Below are positions 8,067-16,820 of a stretch of DNA of 64,000 nt, one piece after another. The stretch comes from Bacillota bacterium. Lineage in GTDB: Bacteria > Bacillota > Clostridia > Lachnospirales > Lachnospiraceae. Where the stretch lies: assembly GCA_023439125.1 (NCBI GenBank), contig JAEXOU010000006.1, forward strand, positions 186,001-250,000, written 5' to 3'. Within the stretch, counting starts at the first letter, position 1. Every line of letters begins with the position of its first letter. The notes beneath the pieces are model-generated. The model searched no databases, was not told the DNA's origin, and was given only the letters and a program-made list of their open reading frames with translations. The translations under genes were made by a program, and so were the position numbers.

Positions 8067-9395
8067 ATGTGCAGTCAAATTTGGTTTCAAGAGTATCGTG
8101 AAATCACAGTTTTATGTAATCACCAAGATACTATAGTATATTTAGCACAACACGTCAAGTTGCTAGATAAATTTGTAATCAAACGAATAAAAAAAGATTC
8201 CTTCGCCTATCAACAGGCGATAATGGAAGCAAAACTCCTACAATCCTTGCAACATCCATTTATTCCGACATTATATAGTGTTTTTGATGAACAGGATGCA
8301 TTGTATCTTGTCGAACAGTATATGGAGGGAGATTCGCTACATTCTATCTGCCAATCAGAACAATTACCAATCTCTACAATCTTATCTTATAGTATTCAAC
8401 TTTGTGATCTTATATCTTATCTTCATCTTTTACCTAATCCGATTTTACATCTTGATATTAATCCACATAATATTATTGTAAATCAATCCAGGCTTGCTTT
8501 AATTGACTTTAGTGCAGCTATTGTTCTGAAGGATACAAACCGTTGTATTAGTCGATATGGAACAATCGGTTTTGCTGCTCCTGAGCAGTTTTGTAACAAA
8601 CCACTGGATGAGCGAACTGATATCTATGGAATTGGTAGTACAATCAAGTATATGCTAGACCAAAATTCATCATCGAATTCAAGAGAGTTGAATAGAGAAT
8701 ATGCATCTTTGAATCAGATTATTCGTAAATGTAGGAGAAAAAGAAGAACTCAAAGGTATTCAAGAGTACAACAAGTTGGCAGCTTGCTATCTCAGATATT
8801 GGAACGACAAGTTGGACAAAAAAAGGAGAAAGAATTATTAATTGCAATTGCGGGAACACAAAGCCATATTGGTTCCACTCATACTTCACTCTTAATCTGT
8901 TCTTATCTAATTGCTCAGAAGAAAAAATGCTTATATGCAGAGCTGAATAATACACAGGCTGCAAAGTATATGATCATGGAGGAACAGATACTGAATCAAG
9001 AGGCAATATATGAATATGAACACATACCTATATTACCAAGCGTTGAAAACTTAAGCTGTTTAGAACAATACCGAAACAAGTATTCTGTTATTGTTGTTGA
9101 TTATGGCATTTTAACTAGTCAAAATATGATAGATTTTGAAAATAGTGATTTGCGCTTTCTTGTATATGGTGAAAAGGTTTATGAGTTGCCGGTAACAGAA
9201 CAATGTTTAAAAAGTATGACATCATTTAGAAATACTTATTTTCTTAAAAATTTTCAAACGGCCAAGGAAAGTAAGAAGCTATTGGATGTTGTACCAAAGG
9301 GACAGTGTTTTTCATTACCTTTTGAACCTGAGTTAAGTAGGAAGTTTGGAAAATGTGAGGTGATATTCTCGCAAATATTACATACATATTTATGA
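8067..9395 (+). CDS. protein kinase-like domain fused to a ParA/MinD-like P-loop domain
   Basis: Residues ~10-205 are a protein-kinase fold. They contain the ATP-site lysine K39 (VIKRIK), E54 of helix C, a catalytic loop HLDINPHN (D130, N135), metal site DFS (D147) and APE (171-173). The glycine-rich loop is not recognisable and the HRD arginine is leucine, so it is a non-RD kinase, active or not. From about residue 253 a second domain begins IAIAGTQSHIGSTHTSLLIC, which looks like a ParA/MinD deviant Walker A but has serine where the P-loop lysine should be. The rest resembles a receiver-less CpaE/TadZ-like fold. No membrane segment or PASTA domain is seen. The start has AAAGGAG. The next gene follows after 13 bases and carries a related P-loop-like domain. 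Confidence 0.7.
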   Translation: MCSQIWFQEYREITVLCNHQDTIVYLAQHVKLLDKFVIKRIKKDSFAYQQAIMEAKLLQSLQHPFIPTLYSVFDEQDALYLVEQYMEGDSLHSICQSEQLPISTILSYSIQLCDLISYLHLLPNPILHLDINPHNIIVNQSRLALIDFSAAIVLKDTNRCISRYGTIGFAAPEQFCNKPLDERTDIYGIGSTIKYMLDQNSSSNSRELNREYASLNQIIRKCRRKRRTQRYSRVQQVGSLLSQILERQVGQKKEKELLIAIAGTQSHIGSTHTSLLICSYLIAQKKKCLYAELNNTQAAKYMIMEEQILNQEAIYEYEHIPILPSVENLSCLEQYRNKYSVIVVDYGILTSQNMIDFENSDLRFLVYGEKVYELPVTEQCLKSMTSFRNTYFLKNFQTAKESKKLLDVVPKGQCFSLPFEPELSRKFGKCEVIFSQILHTYL

Positions 9396-9408
9396 GGAGG
9401 GGATAGAC

Positions 9409-10005
9409 ATGCAATATGAGTCTTTTTTTTACCAACAGAAATTACAGAGAATTGGAGTATTTGGTCTTCATCCACATGCTGGTGTGACATGGATTACGAT
9501 ACTCTTAGCTGAGTATCTGGCGAATATTTGTGGTCTAAAAATGGCAGTAATAGAGAATAGTCAGAAAAGAGACTTAGTATGTTTGTCTTCCAATAAAAAA
9601 CAACCAGAAGAGGAACCTTTTAAAGTACATAAGGTTACTTATAGTCTACTAGGTGAGAAATTGCTTATGAATAAGTTTAATCAGGTCTCGTATGATTGTC
9701 TTGTTTATGATTTAGGCTGCAATTATGCAAAATCAAGAGATTTCATTCTTACTTGTAATAAAACTTTGTTTCTATATAAGATGACTCCTTGGTATCTCAA
9801 CCAATCAAAGGTAGAATCGATTTTAGAACGTGATTATGGTAGACTTGAACATGTAATTTTTCTTGGCAATATGGTAACAAAAGAAGGAAGAAAACTTGCG
9901 GGGAAGTTATTTAAAAACTCTGAATTTTTAGGTTATGAACCGGATTGCTTTCATCCGTCAAGACAAAGTATTCAAGTATTTCACAATATTCTTTGGAATT
10001 ATTGA
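9409..10005 (+). CDS. ParA/MinD-like protein with degenerate P-loop
   Basis: 198 residues. The opening RIGVFGLHPHAGVTWITILL has the position and hydrophobic pattern of a ParA/MinD nucleotide-binding loop, followed by LAEYLANICGLKMAVIE (helix and beta-2 with an acidic residue). The signature lysine is replaced by valine. SYDCLVYDLGC fits the Walker B strand. It is 13 bases downstream of the kinase/ParA-like fusion, with an optimal GAGGAGGGG RBS, so the two are co-translated and probably interact. The lost lysines suggest that one or both work as non-hydrolysing partners. Function unknown. Confidence 0.65.
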   Translation: MQYESFFYQQKLQRIGVFGLHPHAGVTWITILLAEYLANICGLKMAVIENSQKRDLVCLSSNKKQPEEEPFKVHKVTYSLLGEKLLMNKFNQVSYDCLVYDLGCNYAKSRDFILTCNKTLFLYKMTPWYLNQSKVESILERDYGRLEHVIFLGNMVTKEGRKLAGKLFKNSEFLGYEPDCFHPSRQSIQVFHNILWNY

Positions 10006-10453
10006 GACTCTCTATTTCTTTTTAGGAGCAATCCATAAGAAAAATGGATATCCTAACTTATGCAAAGGTTCCCAGTAGGATTAAGTATGCATATCACAAT
10101 CTTCTTATCCGAAACTAAGACATGCATGATGTACGAATGATTATGAAGCAGATGAACGATAATTGTTACATTTGTAGGAAATGAAAAATGATTGCACCGC
10201 GTAATCGTTGTAAATAGAGGGATTGAAAAACGACTAGTATGATATTACTTATAGGTGACTGTACTCTCAACCAGTATTAACTTATCAGAAAGAAATACTA
10301 GTCGTTCCAAAGGATAATTAAAATTTATAATAAACCGTCATTTTAATTTTAGGGGTGACGGTAAAAGGGAATAATGTTATAATTACCATATGGTACAGTA
10401 GGTATAAAATTTTGTATAATTTTCTGAAATGATAAAGAAAAGAGAGGTATAAC
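10006..10453. other. 448-bp intergenic region with two hairpins
   Basis: No convincing gene was found on either strand. A hairpin at 10024-10053 (AGGA..ATCCAT / ATGGAT..TCCT) follows the P-loop gene without a T tract. A second structure at 10228-10308 has perfect 12-bp arms (AACGACTAGTAT / ATACTAGTCGTT) separated by ~55 bases. A promoter for the GH18 gene lies at 10355-10383. The rest is AT-rich sequence with no recognised signal. Confidence 0.55.
10355..10383 (+). promoter_or_regulatory. probable promoter of the GH18-cwlD-ywlC group
   Basis: GTGACG, a 17-base spacer and a perfect TATAAT lie 71 bases upstream of the ATG at 10454. The -35 overlaps a small inverted repeat (CGTCA...TGACG, 10337-10360) that could be an operator. 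Confidence 0.5.
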
Positions 10454-12157
10454 ATGGATAAAAATGCCAAGGTTGGTATTATTGGTGGAGCTATGGCTCT
10501 ATTGATTATTATTATAGTGGTGGCTGCAACCATAATTGGTAAACTGACACCGAACAAAGAAGTAAAAGAGTTATCCGAGTATTATCAAGTGCCAGAAGGA
10601 GAAGCACTGGTAATTATGGATGACATTAAGTTTGAAACATATGCCAAGGTATTTGATGGCTTTTATTATATGGACTTAGATACAATAAAAACTTATTTTA
10701 ATAAAAGGTTTTATTTTGATTCGAATGAGAACATTTTGATTCATACAACTCCTACAGAGGTGATTAAGGCAGAGGTAGGAAGCAAAGAGTATTCAGTAAA
10801 TAAGAATAAAGTGTCTACTGCATATACAGTTGTTAAAAGAGAGGTTGATCATATCTATATTGCTCTTGATTTTGTTGCAATGTATTCGGATATGAGATTC
10901 CAGACCTTCCAGAATCCTGACATCGTAATGATTCAATGCAAATGGGGAGATTATTTATATGCAACAGTAAAGACTCCTACTCAAATACGTACTGGGACAT
11001 CGATAAAAGCAGAGGTACTCAAACAGTTAGCTACCGATGATAAAGTAATGATTATTAACAATGGTGGTAGTTTAGAGAATGGATTCATTAGTGTAATGTC
11101 GAATGATGGTGTTCGTGGATATGTTCAGAAAAAAGCATTAAGTGAGAATTATTATGAAAATGTTGCAAGTACATTTGAAACACCTGTATATACGAATCTA
11201 ACTAAGGATTATACAATTAACTTAACTTGGCATCAAGTAACCGTTCCGGAGGCTAATAGTAATGTTAATTCAATGTTAGAGGCAACAAAGGGTGTTACAA
11301 CGATTTCACCAACATGGTTTCGTGTAAACTCTGAAGATGGCTCATTATCTTCGTTAGCGAGTGAAAGTTATGTAGAGTATTGCCATAATCGTAATATTGA
11401 GGTTTGGGCACTTGTTGATAATTTTGATCCAGAAGTTGATACACACAAAGTATTATCTCGTACTTCTAGCAGAGAGAAACTAGTGAATGAAATTATTGCA
11501 CAGGCCATTAAGTATAATTTAGATGGAATTAATATTGATTTTGAAAGTCTGAAAACAGAGACAGGCCCTCATTTTGTTCAATTTCTACGTGAATTGTCAG
11601 TGAAATGCAGAAGTAATCAGATTATTCTATCCGTTGATAATTATGTACCAGCAGCATATAACAAGTTTTATGATTATGTAGAACAAGGTACTATTGTTGA
11701 TTATGTTGTTATTATGGGATATGATGAGTATCATGGTAACTCAGAAGAAGCTGGCTCTGTATCTTCAATCAACTATTTTTCCAATGCTATCAACGAAACA
11801 ATGTCGATGGTATCAGCAGATAAGATTATCATGGGTATTCCATTCTATACAAGACTTTGGAAGGAAAGTGTGGAGCTTGGAGAAAGCAAGCTTTCTTCAG
11901 AGGCACTTGGTATGACTGCAGCAGAACAGGTTTTAGCAAAGAATAATGTAGAACCTAAGATAGATGAAGCAACAGGGCAATATTACGGAGAGTATCAAAA
12001 AGATGATGCGGTTTATAAAATCTGGCTGGAAGAAGAAGAGTCTGTTGACACTCGAATGAAGTTAATTTATGATGCTAAATTAGCAGGAGTTGCAAGCTGG
12101 AGATTAGGCTTTGAAAAAGCAGCAGTATGGGATATCATTTTAAAATATGTGAACTAA
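10454..12157 (+). CDS. membrane-anchored or exported family 18 glycoside hydrolase with SH3-like domain
   Basis: An N-terminal signal anchor (residues 7-29) precedes a ~130-residue exported region with weak similarity to copper-amine-oxidase-like N-terminal domains. A bacterial SH3-like domain follows (about 165-230, with TPTQIRTGTSIKAEVLKQL). The GH18 barrel covers ~255-565. The catalytic DxxDxDxE motif is intact as DGINIDFE, with E364 as predicted acid. Related Firmicutes proteins (YaaH/YdhD/CotE-like) cleave N-acetylglucosamine-containing polymers, mostly cortex or cell-wall peptidoglycan. The linked cwlD, 66 bp downstream, supports a wall or spore-cortex role, but the substrate is inferred. 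RBS is AGAGAGGT. Confidence 0.85.
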   Translation: MDKNAKVGIIGGAMALLIIIIVVAATIIGKLTPNKEVKELSEYYQVPEGEALVIMDDIKFETYAKVFDGFYYMDLDTIKTYFNKRFYFDSNENILIHTTPTEVIKAEVGSKEYSVNKNKVSTAYTVVKREVDHIYIALDFVAMYSDMRFQTFQNPDIVMIQCKWGDYLYATVKTPTQIRTGTSIKAEVLKQLATDDKVMIINNGGSLENGFISVMSNDGVRGYVQKKALSENYYENVASTFETPVYTNLTKDYTINLTWHQVTVPEANSNVNSMLEATKGVTTISPTWFRVNSEDGSLSSLASESYVEYCHNRNIEVWALVDNFDPEVDTHKVLSRTSSREKLVNEIIAQAIKYNLDGINIDFESLKTETGPHFVQFLRELSVKCRSNQIILSVDNYVPAAYNKFYDYVEQGTIVDYVVIMGYDEYHGNSEEAGSVSSINYFSNAINETMSMVSADKIIMGIPFYTRLWKESVELGESKLSSEALGMTAAEQVLAKNNVEPKIDEATGQYYGEYQKDDAVYKIWLEEEESVDTRMKLIYDAKLAGVASWRLGFEKAAVWDIILKYVN

Positions 12158-12223
12158 CTTCATGAATGATAAATACAGGAGTATCATAAAATATAGGTAA
12201 AGACAACGTGTAAGGTTACCTAT

Positions 12224-12967
12224 ATGAAACATAAATATTTTAATGTGATATTTGCAGTTTTGGTTTTTCTGTCAATTGCTTTGCTTTCTGATAAGAGCGC
12301 TGCAGTTATGAAACGAATTTTCCAGCCTGTAGATACAGATGAGGATAAAGGAATTATAGTAATTGATGCTGGACATGGTGGATTTGATCCAGGAAAGATT
12401 GGCGTAAACGGAGCATTAGAAAAGGATATCAATCTTGCTATCGCCTTACAGCTTAGAAACTTACTTAAGGCCGATGGCTATGAGGTTGTTATGGTAAGAG
12501 AATCCGATTGTGGTTTATATCAAGAGACAGATTCAAATAAGAAGTCGACAGACATGAGAAATCGTGTTAAACTAATTGAAGAAATAAAGCCATTACTTGC
12601 TGTTAGCATTCATCAGAACAGTTTTACACAAGAGTCAAGTCATGGGGCACAAGTGTTTTATTATGATGGATCAGTAGAAGGAGAAAAGCTTGCAAAAATA
12701 ATGCAGCAGACAATCAAGGATGTGATTGCTGATGGGAATCATCGAGTTGAAAAGTCAAATACATCATATTACATGTTAAAGAAATCTACTTGTCCATTAA
12801 TTATAGTAGAGTGTGGATTCTTATCGAATAGCAAAGAAGCCAATTTATTAATAACAGATGATTATCAAAAGAAAATGGCAAGTGCGATTAAACAAGGCAT
12901 TGATAATTACTTATCGATAGAAGAAGGCAAGAATGAAGACAATAATACAGAAAGTAAACCAAACTGA
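12224..12967 (+). CDS. cwlD: N-acetylmuramoyl-L-alanine amidase CwlD
   Basis: 247 residues with one N-terminal membrane segment/signal (about 4-22) and an Amidase_3 domain. The zinc ligands are visible: H in IVIDAGHGGFDPG, E in GALEKDINLA and H in VSIHQNSF. The catalytic glutamate is in IIVECGFLSN. In spore formers CwlD removes the peptide from muramic acid during cortex synthesis, so that muramic-delta-lactam can form, which is later needed for germination. Assignment to CwlD rather than another amidase rests on size, single domain and context. The last 35 bases overlap the next gene. Confidence 0.85.
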   Translation: MKHKYFNVIFAVLVFLSIALLSDKSAAVMKRIFQPVDTDEDKGIIVIDAGHGGFDPGKIGVNGALEKDINLAIALQLRNLLKADGYEVVMVRESDCGLYQETDSNKKSTDMRNRVKLIEEIKPLLAVSIHQNSFTQESSHGAQVFYYDGSVEGEKLAKIMQQTIKDVIADGNHRVEKSNTSYYMLKKSTCPLIIVECGFLSNSKEANLLITDDYQKKMASAIKQGIDNYLSIEEGKNEDNNTESKPN

Positions 12968-13991
12968 TTTAGAAAAGGTCAGCTTTGCAAAAGCGAAACA
13001 ATTTCTAAGAAACGGAGAATTAGTGGCATTTCCTACTGAGACTGTATATGGTCTCGGTGGAGATGCTTTGGATGAAGAGGCAGCAAAGAAGATATATGCA
13101 GCAAAAGGTAGGCCATCGGATAACCCATTAATTGTGCATATATCATCTGTGGAGGCACTTAACGTGTTAGCAAAGGACGTGCCCAAAGAGGCTTATGATT
13201 TGGCAGATGCGTTTTGGCCAGGCCCTTTAACAATGATATTAAAAAAGAGCGAGATCGTTCCTTATGGTACGACAGGAGGACTTGATACTGTTGCAATTCG
13301 TATGCCATCTCATCCAGTAGCAAGGCGTCTGATTGCCGAATCTAACGTCTATATTGCAGCACCAAGTGCTAATCTATCTGGTAGGCCAAGTCCAACTACC
13401 GCAGAGCATGTCATTGAGGATATGATGGGTAGAATTCCTATGATTATTGACGGTGGAAGTTCACAGATTGGATTAGAGTCAACAATTGTAGATTTGACAC
13501 AGGACAAGCCTATGATTTTGCGCCCTGGTTTTATAACTTACGAAAGCTTAAAAGATATTTTACCTCAAATCGAATATGATCCCGCAGTTATATCGGGTAA
13601 GAAGAATGAGAATCTTGTTGCAAAAGCACCAGGTATGAAATACCGACATTATGCGCCGAAAGGTGAATTGACAATCTTTGAAGGACCGATGGAATGTGTT
13701 ATTGCAACAATAAATAAAAAAGCAGAGGAGAAAGTTGCTCAGAATGTTTCGGTAGGTATTTTAGCAACAGATGAAACAAAATCAAGATATTTGTATGGAA
13801 CTGTTAAAAGTATTGGAGCACGTAAGGAAGAACAGGTAATAGCAGCTCATCTTTTTGGAATTTTAAGAGATTTTGATTCAATCGGAGTATCTTATATTTA
13901 TTCTGAAAGTTTTGATGATAATTCCTTAAGTCAAGCAATTATGAATCGCTTGCTGAAGGCAGCTGGTTATCGAGTGGTACGCTGTGATTAG
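12933..13991 (+). CDS. ywlC: L-threonylcarbamoyladenylate synthase (Sua5/YwlC)
   Basis: 352 residues. The N-terminal YrdC/Sua5 domain (about 18-205) contains FPTETVYGLGGDA, KGRPSDNPLIVHI and AAPSANLSGRPSPT. The C-terminal Sua5 domain (from ~240) starts after APGMKYRHYAPKG. It makes threonylcarbamoyl-AMP from threonine, bicarbonate and ATP for the t6A37 modification of ANN-decoding tRNAs. Its start lies inside cwlD (35-bp overlap), which implies translational coupling; AGAAGGCAAG is the ribosome-binding site. In Bacillus too, ywlC neighbours a phosphatase-like gene (ywlE) and is near the atp operon, so the context is conserved. Confidence 0.93.
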   Translation: MKTIIQKVNQTDLEKVSFAKAKQFLRNGELVAFPTETVYGLGGDALDEEAAKKIYAAKGRPSDNPLIVHISSVEALNVLAKDVPKEAYDLADAFWPGPLTMILKKSEIVPYGTTGGLDTVAIRMPSHPVARRLIAESNVYIAAPSANLSGRPSPTTAEHVIEDMMGRIPMIIDGGSSQIGLESTIVDLTQDKPMILRPGFITYESLKDILPQIEYDPAVISGKKNENLVAKAPGMKYRHYAPKGELTIFEGPMECVIATINKKAEEKVAQNVSVGILATDETKSRYLYGTVKSIGARKEEQVIAAHLFGILRDFDSIGVSYIYSESFDDNSLSQAIMNRLLKAAGYRVVRCD

Positions 13992-14008
13992 TATGGTGAG
14001 GTAGTCGT

Positions 14009-14461
14009 ATGCAGCACTTTGATTATTGTCGAATAATATTTATTTGTATGGACAATACAATTGTTAGCCCAATTGCAGAAACACTATTCAGAGCAACTAC
14101 CTTGTCGAAGGAAATAGAATGCTTTTCGAGAGGGCTCGTTGTGTTATTTCAAGAGCCTGTAAATCCAAAAGCAGTATTTGCCTTAAAAGAGCATGGTTTC
14201 GAGATGCCAGAGTTTCTTTCAACACAATTTCATCGTATTGAAGCCAATGAGCATACATTATTATTAACGATGACAGAGAGTCAAAAGCAGAAGGTTATGA
14301 GAGATTATTCGATTACTAATCATGTTTTTACGATAAAGGAATTCACCGGTGAGGATGGAGATTGTATTGATCCATATGGCCAAACATTATTAGCATATGA
14401 AGAATGCTATGAAGAACTCGCACGACTAGTAAAAAAGGTAGTATATCAATTAGAACAGTGA
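14009..14461 (+). CDS. low-molecular-weight phosphatase-like protein lacking the catalytic arginine
   Basis: 150 residues with the fold signature of LMW protein-tyrosine/arginine phosphatases (YwlE position). The family loop is normally C-x-G-N-x-C-R-S-P. Here it reads CMDNTIVSP, so the nucleophile cysteine, asparagine and SP are kept but the phosphate-binding arginine is valine. The general-acid loop survives as CIDPYGQ. The place in the gene order (after ywlC, before rpiB) is where Bacillus has ywlE, an arginine phosphatase. Orthology with altered or lost catalysis is the simplest reading. It is 17 bp after ywlC with GGTGAGGTAG as a modest RBS. Confidence 0.7.
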   Translation: MQHFDYCRIIFICMDNTIVSPIAETLFRATTLSKEIECFSRGLVVLFQEPVNPKAVFALKEHGFEMPEFLSTQFHRIEANEHTLLLTMTESQKQKVMRDYSITNHVFTIKEFTGEDGDCIDPYGQTLLAYEECYEELARLVKKVVYQLEQ

Positions 14462-14583
14462 GCTGATAAACATTCGTCCTAATTATGTATCACCATAAGC
14501 AGTAGCTAGATGGTTAATTGTAGAGCATTCTATGTATGAATGTTAATATAAATTTATTAAGATATACAAATGGAGGAATTGGT

Positions 14584-15015
14584 ATGATAGCTTTAGGTTG
14601 TGATCAAGCTGGATATGATTTAATGCAGGAGGTAATAAAGCATTTAGAAGAAAGAGGGATTGAGTTTAAAAACTTTGGTGTTGAGGAGAAAAAGTCAGTT
14701 GATTATCCAGTTTATGCAAAGAAAGTAGCAAATGCAGTTCTAAATAAAGAATGTGAAAAGGGAATCTTAATCTGTGGAACAGGTATTGGAATTTCAATAA
14801 CTGCTAATAAAATTAAAGGTATTCGAGCTGCTTTATGTCATGATGTTTTTAGCGCAGAAGCTACTAGATTACACAATGATGCAAACATTTTAGCAATGGG
14901 TGGGCGAGTAATCGGAGCAGGACTTGCTCTTAAAATTGTTGATACCTTCTTGGATACACCATTCTCGAATGAAGAAAGACATATACGAAGAATTGGGATG
15001 ATTGATTCAGAATAG
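14584..15015 (+). CDS. rpiB: ribose-5-phosphate isomerase B
   Basis: The start at 14584 is chosen because TGGAGGAATT lies just before it; an in-frame ATG at 14536 has no such site. The 143-residue protein is a typical RpiB/LacAB isomerase. MIALGCDQAGYDL contains the substrate-binding Asp, ILICGTGIGISITANK carries the active-site Cys in the GTG loop, and RLHNDANILAMGGR is the phosphate-binding segment. It interconverts ribose 5-phosphate and ribulose 5-phosphate in the non-oxidative pentose phosphate pathway. It probably ends the transcription unit from 10.4 kb, as a strong terminator follows. Confidence 0.95.
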   Translation: MIALGCDQAGYDLMQEVIKHLEERGIEFKNFGVEEKKSVDYPVYAKKVANAVLNKECEKGILICGTGIGISITANKIKGIRAALCHDVFSAEATRLHNDANILAMGGRVIGAGLALKIVDTFLDTPFSNEERHIRRIGMIDSE

Positions 15016-15064
15016 AATATCCTAAGCAATCGGCAAAAGATTGAATCATAATTAATTATAAATT

Positions 15065-15147
15065 AACTGTTATAATGATGAAAAAATGCATATACTTACT
15101 AGGCAATACTTAGTTCGTAGTGCAACGTCATTATAACAGTTTTTTTA
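15065..15147 (+). terminator. long-loop terminator after rpiB
   Basis: Arms AACTGTTATAATGA / TCATTATAACAGTT (perfect 14 bp, extendable by a further pair) are separated by ~45 bases and followed directly by TTTTTTT. The loop is much longer than in ordinary terminators, so a small structured RNA is an alternative. Confidence 0.7.
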
Positions 15148-15157
15148 CTTCTAATTA

Positions 15158-15186
15158 TTGTGCAAATTGGCAGATGAAATTATAAG
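15158..15186 (+). promoter_or_regulatory. putative promoter of the ATP synthase operon
   Basis: TTGTGC, a 17-base spacer and TATAAG lie 21 bases before the first gene of the operon. It sits just downstream of the rpiB terminator, which is the expected place. Confidence 0.45.
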
Positions 15187-15206
15187 GTAAGACATTGGAG
15201 TGAAAG

Positions 15207-15497
15207 ATGAAAGCTGATAAAAAGGTACTAAAGTCTTTTGTATTAATTACTCAGATTGGAATTACTATGGTTGTACCAATTTTTTTATGCTTATTTGTAG
15301 GTATTAAATTGGATGAATGGTTGAAAACTAACTTTATTGCAGTAATTGGTATTATTGTTGGAATTATGGCGGCATTTCGCAATGTATTTGTGATGACAAA
15401 GCAATTTTATGCAAAAGATAAGGCAAAAGAGGATGCTATGCTAAAGTATATGGAAGACTTAAAGCATAGTAAGATAGACGAAAAAAATAACAATTAG
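15207..15497 (+). CDS. atpZ: AtpZ/AtpI-family ATP synthase accessory protein
   Basis: 96 residues with two transmembrane helices (about 10-32 and 41-63), a connecting GIKLDEWLKTN loop typical of the AtpZ/AtpI (F0F1-ATPase subunit, AtpZ) family, and a charged tail. Homologues precede the structural F-ATPase genes in many bacteria. Some have been implicated in Mg2+/Ca2+ transport or c-ring assembly; the role here is inferred. Start ATG with TGGAGTG upstream. First gene of the atp operon, 90 bp before atpI. Confidence 0.82.
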   Translation: MKADKKVLKSFVLITQIGITMVVPIFLCLFVGIKLDEWLKTNFIAVIGIIVGIMAAFRNVFVMTKQFYAKDKAKEDAMLKYMEDLKHSKIDEKNNN

Positions 15498-15587
15498 CAA
15501 CATATGTAGATAAATATACGCTAGTAGTTTTTGTGTAATTCGGTAATTTGAAGCTGGCGGTAAAGTTTATTTTAAAGGAGCAAATTT

Positions 15588-15971
15588 ATGAATGAGGGTA
15601 AACAGACTTTTATGGAACTTCTAGTTGGAATAGTTATTTTTGGAGTTCTCCTTATCTTGCCAGGTCTATTTTGGACTACGAGTAAGACCGCTTATTATAT
15701 CGGGTTGGTCGTAGGAATTATTGTTTCAATATTTTTAGCATACGATATGTACAGTTCCATATTAAAGGGATTAACTAAAGACGAAAAAGCAGCAAACTCG
15801 TATTTTCAAAAAAAGGTGATTATTCGTTTAGCAATTGTGATTATAGTCTTTTTTATCGCAGCATATTCGAAACACATCTCCTTACTAAGCGTTCTGTTTG
15901 GAGCATTAACACTGAAGTTTTCGGCCTTTTTACAGCCGTTAACGCATAAATTTTTAGTAAAAAAAGAATAA
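15588..15971 (+). CDS. atpI: ATP synthase subunit I
   Basis: 127 residues with four hydrophobic helices (about 8-27, 33-53, 73-92, 95-115) and short charged ends, matching the ATP-synthase subunit I family (ATP-synt_I). It is thought to act as a chaperone for c-ring assembly. It lies 14 bp upstream of atpB. RBS is AAAGGAG. Divergent sequence is normal for this family, so the assignment rests mainly on topology and place. Confidence 0.8.
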   Translation: MNEGKQTFMELLVGIVIFGVLLILPGLFWTTSKTAYYIGLVVGIIVSIFLAYDMYSSILKGLTKDEKAANSYFQKKVIIRLAIVIIVFFIAAYSKHISLLSVLFGALTLKFSAFLQPLTHKFLVKKE

Positions 15972-15985
15972 AGGAAGGTGAGAAA

Positions 15986-16747
15986 GTGAGTTTGGTTAGC
16001 ACATTGCTTTCCGAAAGTGTAACAAATCCGGAGGTTGTAGCTAAAGCAAGTGATGATGTAACCTTTGGTGTGGATGGATTTTATCAGTACACATTATTTG
16101 GTCATAAGGTTTGGCTAACAACAACACATGTTAGTTTACTAATAATCATGGTTTTGCTCATTGGTTTGGCTATTATAGCAAATTATGTGATAAGACATGC
16201 CGATCCATATAAGAAACCTGGAGGATTTCTGAATGCGATTGAGTACATTGTAGAGACCTTTGATAATTTAACAAAAGCGAACATGGGTGAAAAGCATGGA
16301 TATAAGTTTTCAAACTATATTGGAACGATATTTATATTTATTCTGATTGCCAACATATCTGGTTTGTTTGGTTTAAGATCACCTACTGCTGATTATGGTG
16401 TTACTTTAAGCTTAGCATTAATTACATTTGTATTAATACACTACAATGGCTTTAAGTACCAAAAGTCAAAGCATGTTACTAGTTTGTTTAAACCGATATT
16501 TTTATCGCCAATTAATATTATAGGAGAATTTGCGACACCAATATCAATGTCCTTGCGTCTTTTTGGTAATGTTTTATCAGGTACTGTAATGCTAGGATTA
16601 GTTTATGGATTGCTTCCATGGTTTGCAAAATTAATATGGCCAGCAGGAGCGCACTTTTATTTTGATTTATTTTCAGGTGCAATACAGACTTATGTGTTCT
16701 GTATGTTAACGATGGTATTTATATCAAATACTTTCGAGGAAGACTAG
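15986..16747 (+). CDS. atpB: ATP synthase F0 subunit a
   Basis: 253 residues; the GTG start has AAGGAAGGTG upstream. It is a polytopic membrane protein with the universally conserved helix containing ISMSLRLFGNVLSG, in which R191 is the essential arginine facing the c-ring carboxylates. It forms the two ion half-channels. The final helix is followed by SNTFEED. It precedes atpE by 73 bp. Confidence 0.97.
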   Translation: MSLVSTLLSESVTNPEVVAKASDDVTFGVDGFYQYTLFGHKVWLTTTHVSLLIIMVLLIGLAIIANYVIRHADPYKKPGGFLNAIEYIVETFDNLTKANMGEKHGYKFSNYIGTIFIFILIANISGLFGLRSPTADYGVTLSLALITFVLIHYNGFKYQKSKHVTSLFKPIFLSPINIIGEFATPISMSLRLFGNVLSGTVMLGLVYGLLPWFAKLIWPAGAHFYFDLFSGAIQTYVFCMLTMVFISNTFEED

Positions 16748-16820
16748 AATTTATTAAAAGTTACAGATTTTTATGTGGTTAAGTTAACTAACTGTAAGAT
16801 GATTAAGGAGGTATTTTTAT

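Noticed and set aside
12933..12967. Frameshift between cwlD and ywlC
   Set aside because: The 35-bp overlap joins two complete proteins with full-length domains in different frames; it is ordinary gene overlap.
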